Assembly: GCA_027924585.1 (NCBI GenBank)
Contig: BSBM01000602.1
Coordinates: 4,339,501 to 4,403,500 of the forward strand
From: Larix kaempferi
Lineage: Eukaryota > Streptophyta > Pinopsida > Pinales > Pinaceae
DNA: 64,000 bases
Direction of reading: 5' to 3'
In this document: positions 49,301 to 61,300 of the stretch, piece after piece
Layout of the letters: every line of letters begins with the position of its first letter
How positions within the stretch are numbered: the stretch's first letter is position 1
Made by a program: the position numbers and the translations under genes
The notes under the pieces: generated by a model
What the model was told of the DNA's origin: nothing
The model's database searches: none
The model's input: the letters and a program-made list of their open reading frames with translations, nothing else

Positions 49301-52300
49301 AATAAGTCAGTTGTCTCATCCAAATGGCTATATAAGATAAAACATGCAGTTGATGGGAGTGTTGAAAAGTACAAAGCAAGATTTGTTTCCAGAGGCTTCT
49401 CCCAAAAAGAAGGTATAGACTATGATGAGATATTTGCACTAGTAGCCAGGTATACTATTATCTGCACTATTATATCTCTTGCTTCTGTACTTGGTTGGAA
49501 ATTAGATCAAATGGATGTAAAGACTTCTTTTTCCTTAATGGTGAAATAGAGCAAGAAGTGTATGTAGAACAACCTAATGGCTTTGCAATGCATGAAAAGG
49601 AAACTCATGTATGTAAGTTAAAAAAGGCCCTGTATGGTCTTAAACAAGCACCCAGAGTTTGGTATAACAGAATTGATGGCTTTCTGCAGAGATTAGGGTT
49701 CAGTAAAAGTATCACAGACTCTAACCTCTATTTTAAAGTTGTTGAAAATCAACCTTTGATTTTGGTGTTGTATGTAGATGATCTTTTTCTTAAAAGGATA
49801 AGAAAAGCAGATTGTCAAATGCAAAGAGAGACTCATTGCTGAATTTGAAATGAAATATCTAGGAATGATGCACTATTACCTAGGATTAGAAGTTTGGCAG
49901 AAACCAAACGAGATTTTCTTATCTCAAGGAAAATATGCAGTAGACATACTGAAAAGTTTTGGTATGATGAATTGCAGGAGTGTGTCAACTCCTATGGTTG
50001 CAAATTTAAATAAGTTACATGACTCAAGCTCAGGAGAAGATTTGGTGTATCCCACCATGTACAGGAAACTTGTTGGGTCTTTAATGTATATGACTCATAC
50101 CAGACCAGATAAACAATTTGCAGTGAACGCATTAAGCCAATTTATGGTTGATCCAAGAGAACAACACTGGGTGGCAGGTAAGCATATTCTGAGATATCTT
50201 AGAGGTACCATAGCCTATGGGCTAAAGTTCACATCCAATGGTGGTGTGATGCTGCATGGTTATGCAGATTCAGATTGGGCGGGAAGTCCAGTAGACGGAA
50301 AGAGTACCTCTAGTTACTGCTTTAGTTTGGGATCAACCATGATCTACTGGTCCAGTCGGAAATAGGAATCTATTGCTCAGAGCACAGCTGAGGCTGAATA
50401 TATTGCTGCAAGTAATGCCAGCAGAGAATCAGTATGGCTTAGAAAACTCATTTCTGGGTTATTTAATGAAAAGCTTGAGACTACGATTATCCACTGCGAT
50501 AATCAGAGCTGCATGAAGCTCACAGAAAATTCGGTATTTCATAATAGATCAAAGCATATTGATCTAAAGTAACATTATATCAGAGATATGGTATAACGAA
50601 ATGTGATCAAGCTGAAGTATGTTGCAACAAATGATCAGGTACCTGATATCCTGACAAAACCACTACAATTGGTAAAGTTTGCTCACTTCAAAGGCAAACT
50701 TGGAGTTGCAGAGAATGCCTCCATCTCTGAGAAAGAGAATGATCAAAAAGGCATCCTCCAAGGTCTGAGGTTATAAGTGACGACCCTGAAGCTAGCCAGG
50801 GAGACTTGGAGATTAACCAATTATGTGAGTCATGGCAAAAGTCAAAGTGAATATAAAAACTTTGTGAGCCAAGACAAAAGTCAGAATAAAAGTTGTGAGG
50901 CCTTTAAAAAATCTTGTGAGATTATGACAAAAGTCAAGGCGAAAGGACAAGCCTTATGAGTCATGTCAAAAGTCAAGACAGGCAGCCTTGTGAGCATTTA
51001 GCAAAAGTCAAGGTGTCTAGCAAAAGTTAGGAAGAACATACAATTCCTACAGAGTTATAAACAAACAATCTTTCTTATAAGATAATATCAGTTAATAATT
51101 TAATAGCTTCCTTGCTAAGAGGGAGTGTTAAAATTATAGCTTCAGAAGCTATTATATATCATCACTGACATCTAACTTCTGCCACGTGTCCTCATTTTTC
51201 TCTTGCTATGTATCATCTCCACCAGCTGCTATGTGTCCTGTCTTCACATGCCAAGTGACAGGTGTCATGTATAGGGGGCTGCTTCACATGCCAAGTGATA
51301 GGTGTCATGTATAGGGGGGCTGCTTCACATGCCAACTGACAGGTGTCATGTATAGGGGGTTGCTTCACATGCCAAGTGACAGGTGTCATGTATTTGGGGA
51401 GTTGCTTGGGGCAGCCACCCCAAACCATAAATAGGAGCCACCCCCTTCCCTTTTGTTCATGCAATTTTTCTGAGGTGTGCTCTTGGAGGAGGTGTAACAT
51501 CTGTCCATTGCAATAGAGGAATAGTATGTACAGCAGCAAGCAGAGGACAATACTTGTAGATGGCAGAGGATAATACTTGCAGCAGGCAGAGGATATTGTG
51601 AGGAGACTGAGGTTGTCATACAATTCTGGTGTAAGTTATGTCTGCTATTAAATTTTGTCTTAACACAGCATAAGTGAAGTTTATCATGTAATCTGAACCT
51701 GATATTTTATATAAGAAAGATTGTTTGGATGGAGTTTTTCTCCCTTCTAAGGGATTTCTCCATGGTAAAAAATATTGTGTTCATGTGGAATGAATTTGTG
51801 CATTTTTTATTATGACATGTATATCTGCTTGAATTAAAACTTGACAAACCATTCTAGGTAGTTGTCCTTGCTGTTGAGCACTGCTCCAACTATGGAAACC
51901 AAAGAAAGCATCTTTGACAAAACACTCTTCAATGAAAAATATGGTGTCTACAACAAACAGTGCAAATTATACAAGGAGCAAGTGTAAGTCTCTACAACCG
52001 TTTGCAGTCTAGTACAATATTGATAATCCCTAATACAATGCAATCTTTGTTTATTGTGCTTTAGAGGCCAAGTTCAAAAACTGTTGAATCAAGTCGTCCC
52101 ATTGTTGTGCGAAGAAAGGCATCTTGAAGACTAGTAGATGCTTCAAATTCTTTTTGTGTGTTATGATTCCAAAAATAAATTATCATATAAATGATAAAAT
52201 ACAAATTTGAACAACCACACTAAATAATTAAAATTGTCTCAAAACTAAATGCATTCCCTGTGCAAACCTTTTATATTTTCTTTTTTCACTATATTAAAGT

Positions 52301-55300
52301 CCATTGCTATATTCACATATCAGAGCCTTATAGTACGTCAATTGGGAAACTACATGTTTAAATGAGGCTCCTGCACTATCAAGAGCTAAAATACTATAGC
52401 TTTAGCTAAAGCTCACTCATCAGTTTGTCAGTTCGGAACTTCTATCTGCCCCCCGCGTTGTGTCGTTGAAAAATTGAAATGGTTAATTCCTTACTACTAA
52501 TAGCAAGTAGGGTAGAGTGAAATTGCCCTACTGCAAACACAACATACCAGTAACGATAGTAGCCCTTCTTTTATATGAGCTATAGCACTTCTTGTGGAAG
52601 TTTGTAGTGAGGATAGGTGCTTCTACGTTGGCTTGTGTCTAGCACGTGGGAGTATCCTCAATTTGTAACTCTCTTTGTAAAAGTGACTTTTATAATACTT
52701 TATGTAAAAGGTCATTTTGCCCATGGTATTGAAGGGCCCACGGTATTGGGTGTCCCATGGTATTGCCCATGGTGACGTAAAGTGAATGTTATAAAAGAGT
52801 CTAAGGAGAGTTGTATGAGACATATTGAGTGTGAGTGACCACAATTGCAAGAGACGGATTTCCTCTTGTAGTGAGCAGTCTAGATCTCAGGTTGAGATTA
52901 CAGCCTTTTCAAGGGAAGAGTTACTTCTCTGTTGTCTATTAGATCCAGGGTGGATCTAGGATTTGTCTATCCAGTTTGCATAAATGATTTCGAGAATCTT
53001 CCTATGTGTTTTGGTCAAGATCCGGAGGGTTTATCCGGAGGACTATTGTACTGTTGTTGTAATCAAATTCTGCAATAAGGAGACAAACATTTGTTGGTTT
53101 TTCCCCAGTTGGGGTTTCCAAGGTAAATCTTTGTGTCTATTTTGTGTGGTTGCATTTTTGTTGTTCCGCTGTGCATTTATGGTTTTCTTATATAGTTGTA
53201 TTTTCAGTAATTAATGATCAATAGTTAACTGAAGAACACATTAATAGTTGCTGCTAATCAAGAGCTGTATAAGAGTATAAAAATTAACACTTGTGCGTAG
53301 GAATCAGGCCACCAACAGAGTAGGCCAAGTCTCAGTCTGAACATTGTCGCTGTTTTAGCAGGTACTATAGGTGTTGCTGTTAGGAGGGTTTTATTGGATC
53401 CAAAAACATCACTCCATGATAGAAAAAGGCCAACTGTGAGGACTTGAGACAATGCAATTGACAGGGTATACACAACCTCACCAAAGATACACCACATGCA
53501 CATAGTATACACATGCAGAGATAACAAGAAAAACTCAGTGATATATAAAGGAATTGGAAACTACTCTTTTGACCATGCACGCAGGGATATTTGGTTTAAA
53601 AACAAAGTGCAAATAAGTATGCAATAACAGCGATACACAATAGGCACAACATGTAGCGATAACCAGGTATAAACAGAAGTAAAACAATGTGCAATACACA
53701 AGAAAAAGACATAGCATAGACCAGTACGCAGAAAAAAAAGCAGCACACAAATTAGGTTAATACAAATGCTGAGGTCAAGAAATAATACCAACACATAGGC
53801 ATAGAGGTCAGTAGGGTTTGCAGAAACTGCTTAAATGATTGCACGCACAGAGAGCAGGAGAGCACCTAAGAGACACTGAGAGGGATCTGGGATTGCAGGT
53901 TAGACTGTCAGAGGAATGCCTGATTGAGGAAACACAAACACGTAGGTCTGGGAGCAACATAGGCTAGATGCAGACCTAAAAATAACATGGATTTAAATAA
54001 TAAAAAAATTGATACCACTGTCAAGCCTGAGGAATAACTCCATTCTTTGATGAATTGCATTCCATGAGAACCATTGATTTATACAAGCTAAGGTGACCTT
54101 TGGTTTCACATTCCAAAGGTATGTTTCATTCTCCTATGACTCTTCATTTCCCTACTACTAGATTTTTACAATGTTTACATTTTCACCATAATATCGTATG
54201 ATTACGTTTCCGACACTCTTCTCATGAATCTTAGATGGTTGTTCCATAGCTAAGGATGCATTTTGGTGTAATCATAATTTTTTCTTTAGATAAGTGTGTA
54301 GCCTTCCAAGTTAGGTGTATCCCTAGGGCTTCAAGTAAGTGAGATACTTATTTCACGTGATTTACAACATTTTACCTTAGCCATTTTTCATGCCATGTCA
54401 TTTCACTAGCCTTTTCACCCATTTCCATCATGCCCCCCTTTGGTAATTGAATTATCATATCTTATGTTCCATGGTCTCTATGCTAGTCCCATGTATGAAT
54501 GTTGAAGCCAAAGTTAAAAGAGTCAAAGTACTCTTGGAAATTTAAAACCCAATTTTCTCCATAAATTCTCTGATCCAAATGGAAGAGAAGTTACGATGTT
54601 TCTACCTTTTATCGTTAGAGAGGCTCCTTCAAGCATAACTGTTACCATAGAGGCTCCTTCAAGCATAGTAGTTTCTAGTCGCCCCGTCGGGCATTGGTAA
54701 TTCTGGTTCGGACTTGTATGATTTGATAGCCCCGTTAAGGGAAATGTAGCTAAATGATGAACGTTATATGTGAGCAATAACCCCTTGCAAAAAGCCAAGT
54801 TTCTTATATCCGAATGTATCAAAGCCAAATCTAAAGCAAAGGGAACTATAAAAAAATACCAAAAAAAATTATTTAAAACAAAAAGGGATCACAAAAATAA
54901 GTGCAAAGAAAGGGTAAACTCAAGAAAAAGCTCACCCTGTCAAGCTAAAGCAATAACTCCAAGGATGTTGTTATTGACTGGACTGTTTATTTATACACAA
55001 GAGCAATAACTCTTAAGTCTTTCATATTCAAAGCAATTACGTGACTTCATATTCTAAGTCTTCACTCATTTACAATATTTACAAAATCTACCATAATGAT
55101 AATCCCATAGGATTAGGTGTCCAACATTCCCCCCTTAATCCAAGGGGGTGTTTCTAAATCCAAGCATCTATCTGAGCTTTTCAAGTTTTTCTCTTCCAAG
55201 CGCTTCGGTGTAGATGTCTGCAATTTGTTCATTCGTGGAACAATGTTTCAAATGAATAGTCTTGGTCTCTACATGATATTGAATCAAATGGTATTTTGTG

Positions 55301-58300
55301 TTGATATGCTTAGTTGATCATGGAATCTAGGATTCTTGGCCAACTAGATTGCAAAAATATTATCAACCAGAAGAGGAGAAGAATTTACTTGTTTCTCTTG
55401 CAAATCTTCAAATATTTTCCTAAGCTACACAATCTCCTTTGTTGCTTCTTCAACAGCCACATATTTCACCACTATTGTGGAATCTGCTGGAACATAATGT
55501 TTATGTAATCTCCAGGAGAAGGTTGTTGATCCAAGATTCATGAGGTAACCTGAAGTAGATACTCCATTCTCTTTGTCACAATCAAAATTTGAGTCAGAAT
55601 ATTCGATCAATTTGAAGTCATCCACCTTAGAATATTTAAGTCCAAAGTCTTGCATCCCCTTCAAGTATTCCATAACCTTTTTTGCAACAGACCGATGTCC
55701 TTCACAAGGTTTTTGCATGAAACTGGAAAGGATCCCTACAGGAAATGAAATATCTAGTATAGTGGCAGTAAGATAGATAAGACTCCCCACAAGTTGTTTG
55801 TACTTGGTTGCATCCTCAAATTCATTTCCTTCTTTTAATTTGGGCTTCAAATTATGTTCCATTGGAGTTGAGAGAGGGTTGTATATTGTCCTTTCAGCTT
55901 CAATAATTTCTCATCTTCATATCCAATCATGATGACCTAGTTTTCAGAGCATCTCCTTACAAACATGGGGATGGAATGGCCTTTCTATCGAATGTGCACA
56001 GGGGCAACAAGTTTCTCTACAACTTTTGAAGATAGAGAACATTCTGTAAAAATGTCAGGTAATCCAAGCAATTTGAGGCTGATGAAACCAATTCCCTTGG
56101 GCTAGAGGTTGGACTTATCTGCAAAATACACTACACCATCTACATTGTCATACAATTCTTCAAAAAAATCTCTCATAAATGTCATGTGGAAGGTTGCACC
56201 AGTGTCGAGCAGCCAAGTATCTCTCCAAGATGTAAATGAAGTATTGAATGTGACTTCATTTATTCCAACATTACAATGAGCAAATATAAAGTGAGCAGAT
56301 TCAGGGACTTTACCAGTATCATGACCTTTACCTTTCTCTTCTTTTTTCTATTTACGCTTATCTTTAATCATCTCCCATGGAAGCCCAACAATGATCTGCA
56401 TCATGTCCATTCTTGTCGCAACGACCACAGTGACCGTGAGGTTGCTTGCTATGCTTATTTCTACCACCTTGCCTCTTATGTTCCTTTTTCCACATCATCT
56501 CTTATTGTTTTCTCCTTTAGACGAATCATTGGAATTATTCTTCCCTTTTTGAGCAAGGTTCAAGGTCTCTCCAGTGGGTTGAATGGTCTTCTTTCCAAAG
56601 GCTCTCTCTTTCTGGAGTCTTCTCCACCAGAATGTCAAAGGTGAGGTCTTCCAATTTACCGCTAGCTTGAAGTGATTCAAGGTACTATGAATATGTGGAG
56701 TAGAGAAACTTGACAAGGGCAGTGAGAGTAAGGTCTACCTTTGCATCAATGGCATTGATGTCATGCATGATTGCTCTAATCTCAGATGCAACAATCATGG
56801 GATCATTGTCGTTCACTTCTAGTTTAAAGAGCTTCAACAACAACTGAATTTACTCCAAATTTGAATTGTGAGTCAAATAGATCTTTTAACTTCTTTGAGC
56901 CATCATGAGAGGTTTTAGCAAGTGATATATGTCGACTCACCTCTTCATTTACTGTAGCAATGATCAATGCATATGCCTTCTTGTCTCCGCTCTTCCATAT
57001 GGCAAGCTCTTTGTCTGTTGTAGGTTGTTTTGGTGTAAGGATCATACGGCCATCCACTATTTCAATGGTTTCCCCTTCACAGATGTCGTCCCACAAATTG
57101 TTGAAGATGAGCACGTGCTTGATCTTCCTCAACCATTCTAGGTAGTTGTCCTTGCTAGTGACCACTACTCTGACAATGGAAGCCAAAGAATGCATCTTTA
57201 ACGAAACAATCTGCAATGAAAAATACAATTTCTACAACTAGCATTGCAAATAATACAAGGTGTAGGTCTAAGTCACTGCAACCTATTACAATCCAATACA
57301 ATAATAATAAAAATATGACTTTACTACTGCAATAAACTTCTCAGCTACACAAAAATCACTATGCGGGTCTTCAGTTTTGCAAAATACCTTTAAAAAGTAC
57401 AATAATAGAGAGCAATGCCCTAGCACGCAAATGCAAATTCAAGGTTGAGATGTTATTTGATATTCTAGCATCGTCTACAAATCAAATCCACATCAATGTA
57501 TGAAGGTCAAGATCAATACAAGGTCAATGATTTACACAATTAATTTTCTCTATACTAAAAATAAGAAAAACTACCGCAAGAGCAAAAAGAAATTAAAATG
57601 CCAAAAAAATTATGAGGCAGATCATAGAAAATTGTGCAAGAGACCCAATTGGTTGTTCACATACCGTGCCTTTTTTTTTTAATGTCCAGATCCTACTCTG
57701 ATTCAAGAGCAAGAAGTAAACGAGTTCCACTAAACAATTGATGCAACCAATACTATCTTCAAGCTCAACCAAAAAGGACACCCTCACAATCTTCAAACAC
57801 GGTCTTCAAGTGCAATTAATACAAATCTTGCGCCAGAGTTTTAAAAATCAGTTGAATCAAAATCAAAATCGGGCGATTTGACCAAGCAGACACCAAACCA
57901 ATCCAGACTAGGCATCAAATCGATTCGGGTGATCGGTTCAGTACTGAATCGATCAAATCGACCGAGTCATATAAAAAATCGATCAAGTTGTCATGGCCAA
58001 CACATGGGGACCGTGGACAACAAATTACTCAAAATTTTCAATTTTTTTCTAATTTTTCCCTAATCTAACCTAACCCAAAAGCCAGATGATGATGCCATTG
58101 CTAGTCCTTTTAGTTTGCATGCTTCTATTCTAGCAATGGTGATGAGTTTGATCATTGATGATGTATGACAATTGACTATGTAGTATGTAGTATGATCATT
58201 GATGTATGATGTATCATCATGATGTAGTGGCATCATGATTCATAACATGTTGTTTTTTGGACTCTACAAGCCATATAACCTATAGGCCTCATTAATTATT

Positions 58301-61300
58301 TATTTTGTTCCAATCTGAGTCTCCTAGATATGCATTGCACAATACACTTTGTGCCATTTTGTATATATTCACTCTTATATGGTATATAGTATATACATGA
58401 GCAGACTTTGGGTATTTTGTCTCTAATATTTGGGAATCATGCATTAGAATCTTTAAAATATTGTTTTTCTTTAAAATTACAATATTTTATGTATTTTTGA
58501 GTAAACCAAGTCATTTAATTCAAATTGGTTGAGTCATGATTGATTCATTAACTATTTCGTTTCTAAGTCCAAGTTGACGCTCAATTGATTCCAAGTTTGA
58601 TTCCAATTTTTAAAACTATGGTCTACACCCAACATGCTTCACGTCGAAGTCTCGCCGACAAACATGATAGATTAGGGTTTCAAAATATGAGATTGAAGTT
58701 GCCCAGTTCAAATTTTGAAATTTGATTGATGATTGCACCAAGTAAGAAGACAAGTTCATGAAGAGAATTGCGAGCTCAAGTCGAGAGAAGGCTCCCGCAG
58801 GTAAAAACATAGAGAGTACTAAGGTATGAAGGCATGGGGCATGAGTTTAGGTTTCCTTCATGCAGATGGACAAGTCTTCCCTTGCACAAAATAATTCAAT
58901 GCACCAGAGAGGAATCACACCAAAGAACACAAAAAAACTACCCTCACAATGGCAAGTCGAAGGAGGACAGAGATATGGCAGGGAGACAAAGAATATGTCA
59001 AGCCAAGCAGGATGGAACTAGAGTTATCACAAAACCTGCACTCTAATACCACTGTCAAGCCAAGATAGTAACTCCAAGGATGAATCTGTTATTGACTGGA
59101 GTGTTTATTTATACACGAGAGTAGTAACTCTTGGTTTTTCATATTCCAAGCAATTATGTGAATCTTCACATTCGGGTTCTTGAGCTAAGGCACGAGTTAC
59201 TCCCCTATGGATAGGGCAGAGTCGTGGAACTAGCGCATGTTCTCTGATGGACTGGATTGAGCAGATGCACAAAGATTGATTTGTTGACACCTCGATGGAC
59301 TGAGATTATGTTGAAAGACCTTCCTTATGATATAGAGAGGTTAGAGATAACCGTGATGTACAAATGATATCCATATATGTTTCAGTATCATAATCTGATG
59401 ATACCTCCATGGCTAAGAGGGAGTGTTGGAGTAGTAGCTGCGTGAGGCATCACCTCATAGGTCGTCCCAAGAAAAAATAAAATTAGAATACCGTGTTCGA
59501 AGAATACCTTCCTTGTTGGGAGGGAAATTTGGAAATAGTGCAACTTCGGAAGTTATTCTTATTGTATTTCATCTTGTTATTGTACCTCCTACGGGAGAAG
59601 ATATCAATGTATTTGATCATGTAAAACCCTTGAAAGAATCAATGTAAACCGTGGGGTGAAATCACACGAAGAAAAGATTTACTAAATGTAATTTTCGTAT
59701 TCCCCCAAGACAAGTCGGCCCAGTGGGTAAACTACCCCAAAACAGTGGGCAGTTTGCCCCAAACAATGGGCAGAACTGCCCCAGTCAGGTCGGCCCAGTT
59801 AGAGAAAGTTAGGTCGGCCCAATAAGGGAAAAATCACCTTTTGATGTGTATAAATAGAGAGTTCGACCTCTCATTTGGTCATTCACTCAAGCAAGTTCGC
59901 TCTAGTCAAGAGAGGTTCGTTATTGCAGCTAGGAGACTGATTTTTTGGGGGTTCTCCACTATTGGAGAAGTTTCTCTCTTCTTTTCTTGGGTTTGCGCTA
60001 CTACTATCTGGATGTACATCGTTCTCTATTGGAAGGTCTGAGCTCGGGGGAAACAAATAGCTTTGTCTATGGTTGGGAGATGATTGTTCTTATCATCATG
60101 GTTAAACGAGCTCCACACTCATTTTGTTTCTGTGCTTTGCCATTCTTTTAGTGATCCTGGTTATGCTGCTATAAACATTAACACTGGCAAGATATGGTAT
60201 ATTGAAGTTAATCCCCACTCCACTATTGGTCGCCTAATGACAATGAAAACAATGGATTTTCCCTTTGTTTGCTAGATGAAAATGGCCATGATATCCTTAG
60301 AGCTCAATCCCCTAACTCATGTTTGAAAAATGAGGTTTAAAAGAGCAAGAATCTGGTTATAAGGCAAAATTGACATGAGCAGGGCAATAATTTCCAACTT
60401 ATCGCAATAATTAATAAATTTATTGTGATAATTTCAAAAGATGAACTTATCGCGATAACTAGTGCTGATATTATTGCCTCTGGGAATCACTCGCAATATA
60501 GACGATATATCACTGATAAGTGTAACAATGGTTGAAACTAATATTCCCCAATCTTTGTACTTGCAACTTTGGAAATAACAACAACATCTATTTGGTTGCT
60601 ATATCTGACTCATTCATCGTGTCTCTTCCTTTGCTTCAATCAGTGAACTTGTTAACATCAGGAATCACTCTCTCTTAATCAATTTTCCAACTGCATAACC
60701 CATAGGATTCAAGGCACTGCAATCATTATTCGTAAATTTGATCTTTAAACTTGCTGTTTCTTGCATTTCCACCAGCAAATCTACACTTTTGATGGCAGAG
60801 TTTTGTGTCCTAACAACAGATTTACATGTTTTCCAAGGCGGAAATTCATCTTTAGGTGTACATCTGCCTTCCTTCTCACTGTTTTGAATGTTTTATTGCA
60901 GATTAAAGGTGTCATAATCTACATTGCATAGAGATTCCCTCTATGGCTAGCAAGCACTAGTCCGAAGTGCAGAGACACTGTACATTCTCGAGTTACCTTG
61001 GAAACCTTCAAGTTTCAAGAGTTAACAGGAATGCAAAATATCAGCTTGGAAGTTTGAAATGTATATGTACCGAATGAAAAACAAAAGTTGAAACTTTAAT
61101 ATACATGCTTTATATTAACTAAAAAGAAACTACAACCAACGAAGACTAGAATATTTTCACCAAACTAAATAAAAAACATACAACAAAACATTCTACAAGG
61201 TCCATTATACTTTCCAACATCAGCTCCAATACCAATGTAAATAGTAGTCACGGATTGCATAGAGGAGAGACATACTTGCATGGGATTAAGATTTTCCCAC

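Larger units (their letters stand above)
45747..51846 (+). mobile_element. Element C: nearly complete Ty1/copia, plus strand, inserted in element A gag
   Basis: LTRs at 45,747-46,617 and 51,126-51,846; primer-binding site at 46,618-46,629; gag-protease-integrase-RT-RNase H at 46,729-50,750; polypurine tract at 51,114-51,125. Perfect 5-bp target duplication AACCA at 45,742-45,746 and 51,847-51,851. Domain order PR-INT-RT-RH defines copia. It is the best preserved element here, yet it has at least four frame breaks and an altered integrase Asp. Confidence 0.96.
41910..54215 (-). mobile_element. Element A: Ty1/copia with ~200-bp LTRs, minus strand, split by element C
   Basis: 3' LTR at 41,910-42,110; polypurine tract at 42,111-42,120; pol fragments at 42,450-44,340; nucleocapsid and gag at 44,640-45,741 and 51,852-51,965; leader; 5' LTR at 54,019-54,215. 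Flanks ctcta (41,905-41,909) and ctctt (54,216-54,220) match 4 of 5. Element C is inserted in gag with a perfect target duplication. Without C it would be about 6.2 kb. RT has lost its central part, including YVDD. Confidence 0.82.
54938..59173 (-). mobile_element. Element B: internally deleted Ty1/copia, close relative of element A, minus strand
   Basis: 3' LTR at 54,938-55,126 (189 bp); polypurine tract aaggggggaa at 55,127-55,136; RT end and RNase H at 55,425-55,862; then a direct jump to nucleocapsid at 55,890-56,740; gag at 56,824-57,228; leader; decayed primer-binding site at 59,041-59,052; and a truncated 5' LTR at 59,053 to about 59,173. Integrase and most of RT are deleted compared with element A (A keeps 42,600-44,340). 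Confidence 0.82.
10573..61275 (-). other. Giant kinase intron, 50,703 bp, filled with nested transposons
   Basis: It is bounded by donor GTATGT (61,275) and acceptor TTTTGCAG (10,573), with phase 0 on both sides. The other eight introns visible here are 109-929 bp. The content is at least ten transposable-element insertions, annotated separately. I found no other host gene inside it. Confidence 0.9.

Noticed and set aside
53258-53794. Hydrophobic minus-strand frames as a membrane protein
   Set aside because: Four overlapping frames in different registers, in the leader of copia element A, with no initiation context or family motif.
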